A stretch of DNA of 64,000 nt from Chaunax sp. Z400 (lineage: Eukaryota; Chordata; Actinopteri; Lophiiformes; Chaunacidae), in the NCBI GenBank assembly GCA_037577475.1, contig CM075183.1, positions 14,776,971 to 14,840,970 of the forward strand. The letters run 5' to 3'. Below are positions 57,116 through 64,000 of this stretch, piece by piece. The first letter of the stretch is position 1. Each line of letters starts with the position of its first letter. A program made the position numbers and the translations under genes. The notes under the pieces were generated by a model. It saw nothing but the letters and a program-made list of their open reading frames with translations, was not told the origin of the DNA and ran no database searches.

Positions 57116-60100
57116 TGGACATTTTCAGGGATAGCGGCACCGACTAGCTGGGACTGAAGCGCCGCTTGCTGGTTGCTTCTGGCCCCAGATGACAGGCCTG
57201 GCGAGAAGGGTAAAGGTGGGCCTGGCTCCCAGCTCCAGGTCCAAAACATGGAATATGCAAAGTAAGCTAGTTATTTCAGTCTCAATAGCACAATAACGGA
57301 GAACGTCAGAAAGGTAAATACTCAAACTGGACCAAGGCTTGTTCTATTGCACCTTAACCTAGCATCATGATATAATTAAATGATTATTCAGATTTTTGAT
57401 CACTCTTATAATCATATTAATGATAACTATAAAAGCTAACCATATTAACTATAACTAGGCTAAAGCCCAGTTTAAGGCCAAGCTGGAAAATGGTAAAAAC
57501 GAAATTTATAAAATAAACAAGCATGGAATATTCAGGATCTCTGTCCAATATTGTGTTAATTCAGCCCTGCCTAACTCACAATATTATAGCCTCGACAGAA
57601 TATTTAGAGAAAACAAACAAACAATAAACAATGGCGAACTGTTGTCGCTCTTTTTTTTAGAATTATTGGAGTCATTGTAGAACAAAAGGAAGAAATCAGA
57701 CCTGAATTGTTATTCTAGACATATTGAAACATCCAGTCTTGGCAGAAATGACACAAATTTGTGTCATTATTCGGTTTTCATCACTATATAATTACAGCTC
57801 TTGTGTTTGTGCTACTAAAAACAGTTGCTGGAGAATTGCACACCTTGGGTCAGGCAATTATAAAACGTGAATGAGCCAATACATATTTGTCAACCACACA
57901 GTGGATTATTACATTATTAATACGCCCACATACTTAATGTATTAGACCAATAAGCATTTAATAAGAAACATGTGGTGTGAATTTGATTAAAAGTGGAGAG
58001 TGAAGTATTTTAAGGTGAAGGAAGTGCTTGGCGAGGACACAGCATGCTGATGGAATCAGAATTCTCTGTCTGCGTCCTGTTTATAGGATTATGCACTTCA
58101 TTTCAGGCAGCAATGTGCCATGCTTATCAGATTTGATGAGCTGTTACTCAAAATGAAATATATCAAGTACCCTCTGGGATGGAAGCTGTTGCTTGTTAAC
58201 CCTTGACTCAGATCGAACAGCAGCAAAATAGCAATACTCTGATCATATAAACATTTTCCCTTCACTGCAAAGGATAGAGGACTGGATGGAAGGTGTTGGA
58301 TGGTCAGGTAAGCTGTTGATCTGACCTTTGACTTTACATATTCTTTAGTTTAGAGTTCAAGTCAAGGAGAGAGGAGCAGAGTCACTCTGTGAGGAGTCAT
58401 TTCAGCGAGGGTGAAAGAGATACAAGCTGCTTTCAGAGGGCTGATATGACTAAATCCCTTCACCATTTATATCTTTACTTCTGCCGCCCTCTTATCTGTC
58501 CAATAACTCCCATCTTCTTTGAGAATAAGCCACTTTTATGTGGGAGGCCTGACTCAGCCGAATGCTGAAAAAGACAAGAGATTGAAACGAGAAACAAAAG
58601 GCAAGAGAAAACATCTCAGCTCAGTGGTGGGCAGCGTCAGCATTTTTTATTTTTGAACCTGCCTGTCAAAGGCTCTCGATGCAAATCTTCAATGTTGTTG
58701 TTTTTTTTTACTTTGCTCAACTCAGGGTTCAGTTTGTTTGTTCGTTTCATTTAACCTTTTTAAATTGACCATTTTGGCATCATTAAAGCTGAGGCTGAAT
58801 AGGTTTGTAAGTGTGACTTGTGACCACAAAAAAATACACCCATTGAGATTCGATCACAAATATATTCTATTAGAGATATGCCACTCTCAGAACTTCTGGG
58901 TTATGAGGCTCTATGGAGCAGAAGCCCCAAAATTAAACGTTTATGGGGGAAAAAAAACTTAATGGGTTGATATAATAAATGCAAGTCCATTAGATATGTT
59001 TTTTGTTGCTTCAATTGTTGTGAAATACCGTTGTTTGAGTCGTAGCATTGGTAGCACTCTCTGGTAGCACCACAAGCCACTTTACAGCACTATACAATAC
59101 TTGGGCTTTTTGGTCTAGAAGTAGGTGAAAATGATTATTTTAGCCGTTCATCTCCATTCGCTCCCATTCATTTAGGCCCTCCAGGTGAATTGCAGCCGAT
59201 TTAGTTACAACAGAGTTAACAGAGGGTGAATAGGCTGTAACGGCTGTGACGATCATACATGTACAAAATCAGGGGCGCACCATCAGGACAGGTGACCCAG
59301 GAAAATGTCTTTGAGCCAGAGTGAGATGTTCTCTAACTGCCCCATTTAGCATGGCAGACCTAAATATGCTGCTGACATGATGTCAGAAACAGTTCAAAAT
59401 GTCTGTCTCTTTACGTAGCTGATACACAATATTTGGTGCCTGTCACGTTCACATAGCTGACACCACCTGATTGCATTTTAGTGAGGAGATTAATGGCGGA
59501 ATTGGTTAGTCAAGGGCACAATGATTTAGCGCTAAAATGACAACCTATAAACCTGCTGTAAAAATGACATCACCGTGTGAAAACCACACATTGTCTTTAA
59601 AGGAACGTGTCTGAGATCACCTTTATTAGATACCAGCTAGGTGTCGGAAGTCATTTGGTGTAATAGAAAGACACCCCGAAGGAATCACAAATTTAATGAC
59701 TGAGCCATATTGGCAGAGCGAACGCTGGCGTCTTCCGCCTCGTCTTGATTTATTTCCATTAAATCCATCAACATTCAAATAACCTTTGAAACTGTAACAT
59801 CCCGAATGATGTAAAAGGGTTCATAGTAAGAATCAGACGACATGATAGTATATTTCATACCATATTCATGGGGTAGCGAAAGAATAATGACATTTTAATT
59901 TGCCCGGAAGTAGTAGACTTCCTGGTTTTAATGGAAATAACATTGCAATTATTGGTGCATCACTGTGTTGAGTCATAGGTATAAAATGGCATACATTAAG
60001 AAAGAACAGCTAAAGATTTAGCAGCTAAGTTATTGATTACTAGAAAACTAGACTTTACTACTGTAGGATCTATTTCCCTATTTCTTAATAACAAATAGTG

Positions 60101-60150
60101 AATATTAAAGAGCCCTACATACAATAAAAGACTTATCCTCTTCTCAACTT

Positions 60151-60206
60151 AATGCATGAGTCAGAGGAGACAACCAAGACTGGCTCTCTCTTCTGACTCA
60201 TGCATT
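60151..60206. repeat. 20-bp inverted repeat with two TGAGTCA (AP-1) cores
   Basis: aatgcatgagtcagaggaga at 60151-60170 and tctcttctgactcatgcatt at 60187-60206 are reverse complements with a single mismatch, separated by 16 bases. Each arm carries TGAGTCA, the AP-1 consensus core. Confidence 0.85.
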
Positions 60207-60835
60207 CATTAACGTATCTGACAACAATTGAGCGAAACACTGACGAGTGAAAAAAAAGTGGGAAAAAGAACATTTCAGACCTTCACCGTGTGATAGATAT
60301 GCAGTGTGGTGTGAATAAATGTGACACGGGTCAATTGCCGTCAATGTGCGAGAGTTGGCAGCTGTGCAATTGCTTGTTATAGGTCGTTGATTGCTAACCT
60401 TGCATGGGAGCTTATTTCAGACAATTTATTGCCTCCATCTCCTTTTCAAGTTCCTGTAACATTAAACTCTTCGCAAATTACAGCCTGCATCATTTGAAAG
60501 AGCTCTGAGCGCAGTTAACCAACCCATGCCCCCACAATCACTGACCTCAGTATATCTGACAGCTGGAATTAGGGCGCTCAAGCTAATATTAAACAGCGAG
60601 GACTGTTTGTGGTTTTACTTTGTCTTGCTTTGAATGTCCCATTAAATCTCAGGCGTTTGAATGCAACCTGAGTCACAGCAGGTGAAGTGAGCAGCAGAAT
60701 AATAGCAATGCTTGAGGTTGGAACGAATGCTAATTCACAATTGATGAATAAAATGTCTATCTTGCTGAGGAAGAAATGGTCACCTTGCATAAACAACCAT
60801 TAAATAAAGAAAACTTTAAAAGCTGTCAATACAGC

Positions 60836-61071
60836 CATGCTAATAGCTCTCACAGCTGAGCTTTGAGCTAACTGCTAATGCAATCATGATAACCTGCACA
60901 CAGTTACAACACTAAACATGCCTACGTTTGTGGTTTAGCACGCTATCATGCTAACATAAATTAGCACAAAACACACTAAGTGCAGCCAAAGCCGCGCGAT
61001 GATTCGGACATCATATTTTTGACCTAATAGCATCACAGGTGATAAGAAGTTGCTAATCACCCTGAGGGGCA
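60836..61071 (+). repeat. gctaacatgct-type dispersed repeat, longest copy
   Basis: In order: atgctaatagctctcac, gctttgagctaactgctaat, tatcatgctaacataaatta, gcacaaaacacactaagtgc, tttttgacctaatag and aatcaccctgagggg. This corresponds to the module order of a teleost dispersed repeat also present at 17.0 kb. Confidence 0.65.
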
Positions 61072-62028
61072 CATTACAGTTTGCAGCAGTGTTAGCTCTG
61101 CTGCTCAATTTAAGTGGCTAAAGTTGTAGCTTGCTTTGTGTTTTCACATGGCTGCATAAGTGCATCCTATTAGCGCAGTGAGCCTGACACAGACTATTTC
61201 TCCTGAGAGCAGATAATGAATGGGAGCTCAGCTGATAATGCTTTTCTTTAATGCTCTTTATATGTTAGGTTGGCTGTTAATAGAATCCAGCTTTAATTAC
61301 ACAGATTTAGGTTGGCAGCGTTGTTGTTTTTTTGTCATCGTACTCTTGCAGAGTGGAAGAAATGAATGTTTCTTGTGTTTAATCATGTAGTTATATGTTG
61401 ATGCAACTCTGTACTGACAGGAAACACTTTAAAAGCTTATGTATGTCAAGGAATAGCAATTATTCAGAACACTTTTGGCTGCAGGCATCTGAATAATTTC
61501 CATACATTTTTAGCCAATTACTGCATTGTGATGTGTCTGCATCTGGTTCACTTTAGCTTTTTTTTTGTTGTTGTTGTTGTTTTTGTACAGCAAACCTTAG
61601 TAAGTAAGTATAAGTAAAGAACAGTTGAGGACGCCTGTCATGGTGATAAATAATGTAGCGTTGTTTGAGTGAAAGCCTTTAATTGCTGAGGAAACGAGTG
61701 CTGTATGTGTGACAGGGTGGAAAAAAAAACGTACTGCCAAGAAGCTCGGTGAAAATTGTGTACTTGTTGACTCATCTTTTACACAGCGATGCACATGATC
61801 ACCTGCATCCTGTCGTGGCGACCAGCGTTTCTAGACAACCACTGCAATTTAGAGTTGATGAGGACACAATAAATAATTGCTGACATGCACCACAGAGCTG
61901 CATTTAACACTTTGAGTGTGTTCATTTTTTTTTTATTGATTGTGTTAGAGTTGAGGATAATAGTCATATTTCACCACTTATATTAGCTTTTGAAAAAAGC
62001 AAAAACGCACCTACTGTACACCTTTAAA

Positions 62029-62690
62029 TGATTCCGTATTTAGTTTGCCATTTCCTGTTTTATTTTGTAAGTTCAGTTCTCCATGTCATGATCTGTGCTT
62101 TACACTTCCTGTCTTATGATCTGTTTCACCCTTTTGGTTCCTCCGTCTGTGTTTCAGTCCTCTATGTTTTTAGTTCTCGTTTGTTCCCTTTCCCTGTGTT
62201 CATGTTTGCTCCGTTTCACGTTGGTTTATCATTGTATCCTCCTTGTGTCTTTCCCTTTAACATGTTCCCCTCCAGTGTGTGATTGTCTGATCATACCCAC
62301 CTGTCTGTGATTGTCACCTCCTCCCTGTGCCACCTGTTCCCCATCTCCTCTTCTTAGCTGTCTGTATGTAGTCTGTGTGTTTTCCCCCTGTTTAGTTAGT
62401 CGTCTTATCCATGTGGATTATCCCCCATATGTTTTCAGCGCTCTGCTTCTTCTTCTTCTTCTTCTCCGTAAGAATTTCTTGGTTTTTGAACTTTGTCTGT
62501 ATTTTGGATTTGCTGGTTTGGATAATTTTGTTGTTGTTGGGTTTTCTGGTTCTGGTTCTTATATAGTCTCCCTTTTGTCTGTTTCCTGTTTGAGTTTGGA
62601 TTTGTTGTTCTTAAACCACTGCACTGCATTTCCCTGCCTCTGTGTCTGCACTTGGGTACTTTTTTTCCCAACTAAAACATAACAGTAGCA
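62029..62690 (+). mobile_element. LTR-like, pyrimidine-rich retroelement-derived repeat
   Basis: A T/C-rich block with phrases typical of teleost LTR-type repeats: catttcctgttttattttgt, cacctgtctgtgattgtcac, ctgtgtgttttccccctgtt and tgcctctgtgtctgcacttg just before the end. No coding region and no second copy within the window, so a solitary LTR or non-autonomous element is inferred. The open frames inside are by-products of the skewed composition. Confidence 0.5.
62446..62468. repeat. (CTT)n trinucleotide repeat
   Basis: Short CTT run within the pyrimidine-rich repeat. Confidence 0.85.
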
Positions 62691-64000
62691 GCACTGCTTC
62701 AAAATAAACTTTTTAAGAAGTGTGCAACTTCTCAGTTTTGTGCTAAAAAAATGAGTAGCCGAGCAGAAACTACTCTGAAACACTGCTATATGGGTTGAGG
62801 ATGTTTCACTTTAAGACAAAACTGCAGCTCTTAACTTCTGCGGCGCCTCTTTTTGCTGCAGGGTTTAAACACAACAAAGGTCAAACCCAAATCTCCAGGA
62901 TTACACAGATACACTCTGTCATTATTATAGCTCGTAGTGGTCAATACAGACGTGTGTGACACATTTACTCATATGCAAACAGACAAATCAGATCTTGTTT
63001 ATGACATCATTATTGTTAACAGCAATGAGTTTATGGCAACTCAACATACACATAAAACTTCTGTTAACCTCAGTTTAAAACCTCCAGCAGCAGTGAATGC
63101 AGAGCTCTTCTATATCTTGTTTCTTGTTTTCCACACAGTCTTAGACTGTAGGTGTGTGTATCTCACCCCACTCCCACACACACACTCCGTGAGTCATCAG
63201 TTCAGCTTTTAATTTATTGAATTCTAACCCCCTTTTTTCTTTTTAGTTTGTGTCGAAATTGCTGGAGTTCTCATTGGGACACACATTTATCTGAAATGGA
63301 TAGCAGCCAATATTCTAATCGGGGAATTGTTGATTAGATTATTCAAAAGAAAATTCTATTATGGCTGACTTCAGTATGCCGTGCTTATCATCGTGATGCT
63401 CTTTAAAAGAGAAGGTTTCACATCGATCCAAAAAGAGGCTAATAGGTACTGTACAGAACACCCAAACACTCGCACACACAAATAGAATCAGTCACAACCA
63501 GCCTGTTAGACTGCATCTGACTCGTGACAGCATGGGCTGCCAGACCACCTTTAACCATATTCTAGTTAAAGATATCTACATTCTAGAACATTAGATCATT
63601 ATTTGCTTTTTTTCTCCATGTTTGTATGGGATGGGGTTGGGGGGGTGGGCATTGCTGAATATTCTTGCTAAAAATTAGAGCATTCCCTGGTTGAAGAATT
63701 ACCGCTGCAGTGGGTGAAAGAAATGTGGGTGCTGCTCGGTGAAGCTTATTGAAGCTGATGTAATGTTGGATGTAGGCAGGCCTGTTGTTGCCCACTGACT
63801 TGTGGGTAGTCGTGTGCCTGCACACCCTGAATTTGAATATGAACTATTCAACATGTTAAAAAAAAACATTTGGATAAAAGGTTCTGTGATCCAAGATACA
63901 GTAAATTGTAGCTTTTCTTTTTCCCCATTACTCGTGTGTTTTTGTTGTAATGTCCTTATAAGAGAGGCTCTTAAGAAAAAAAAATGTAATAATTATCTCC

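Larger units (their letters stand above)
57116..64000. other. Gene-free stretch upstream of mpdz
   Basis: About 6.9 kb without a recognisable gene. It contains the repeats listed below and unique sequence. In tetrapods MPDZ is followed here by a large gene-poor interval before NFIB, which would explain the lack of genes. Confidence 0.55.

Noticed and set aside
60151..60206. Inverted repeat considered as a microRNA precursor
   Set aside because: The stem is only 20 bases, too short and too perfect for a typical precursor. AP-1 site pairing or a repeat remnant is more likely.
62028..62682. Three overlapping open frames on the + strand with many hydrophobic residues
   Set aside because: They arise from the T/C-rich composition of a repeat and do not resemble a membrane protein family.

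Overview
The window comes from a teleost fish nuclear genome, most likely a percomorph. The evidence is two vertebrate protein-coding genes with GT-AG introns (many only 80-150 bases), long AT-rich non-coding stretches, CA/TG microsatellites, and several interspersed repeats of kinds common in teleosts. No bacterial, viral or organellar gene was found.

Layout. Bases 1-803 are the upstream region of lurap1l, with several CCAAT boxes. lurap1l (leucine rich adaptor protein 1-like; 202 aa; two coding exons, 804-1022 and 3498-3887) lies on the + strand and is followed by a long AT-rich 3' UTR with a poly(A) signal near 5743. About 13.6 kb without a gene follows (5.8-19.4 kb), holding repeat copies (a MITE-like palindromic element, a hAT-like end, and other dispersed repeats) and otherwise unique sequence. 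From about 57.1 kb back to about 19.4 kb the minus strand carries mpdz (MUPP1, multiple PDZ domain protein). I resolved 46 coding exons from the sequence (start codon at 54985, stop at 20690). They encode one L27 domain and 13 PDZ domains, about 2104 aa. A GC-box and a strong splice donor near 57.0-57.1 kb suggest the non-coding first exon. The last 7 kb (57.1-64 kb) has no gene that I recognise; it holds dispersed repeats, an LTR-like pyrimidine-rich repeat at 62.0-62.7 kb, and unique sequence that may be regulatory.

The order lurap1l -> <- mpdz (convergent) matches the tetrapod TYRP1-LURAP1L-MPDZ neighbourhood (human 9p23), so the window is a conserved syntenic block. MPDZ is a scaffold at tight junctions and synapses; LURAP1-family proteins are cytoplasmic adaptors. 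Nothing suggests that the two share a pathway beyond linkage.

All mpdz exon joins keep the reading frame except one. Between the exon at 27618-27692 and the exon at 27302-27499, inside PDZ9, the frame is off by one base, while both flanking exons look intact. This is the most notable irregularity. Others are a polyglutamate tract encoded by a GAG repeat before PDZ8, phase-0 cassette exons in the PDZ7-PDZ8 linker (one with a tandem NAGNAG acceptor), a 10-codon uORF ending two bases before the mpdz start codon, and several inverted repeats. I found no convincing previously undescribed system.
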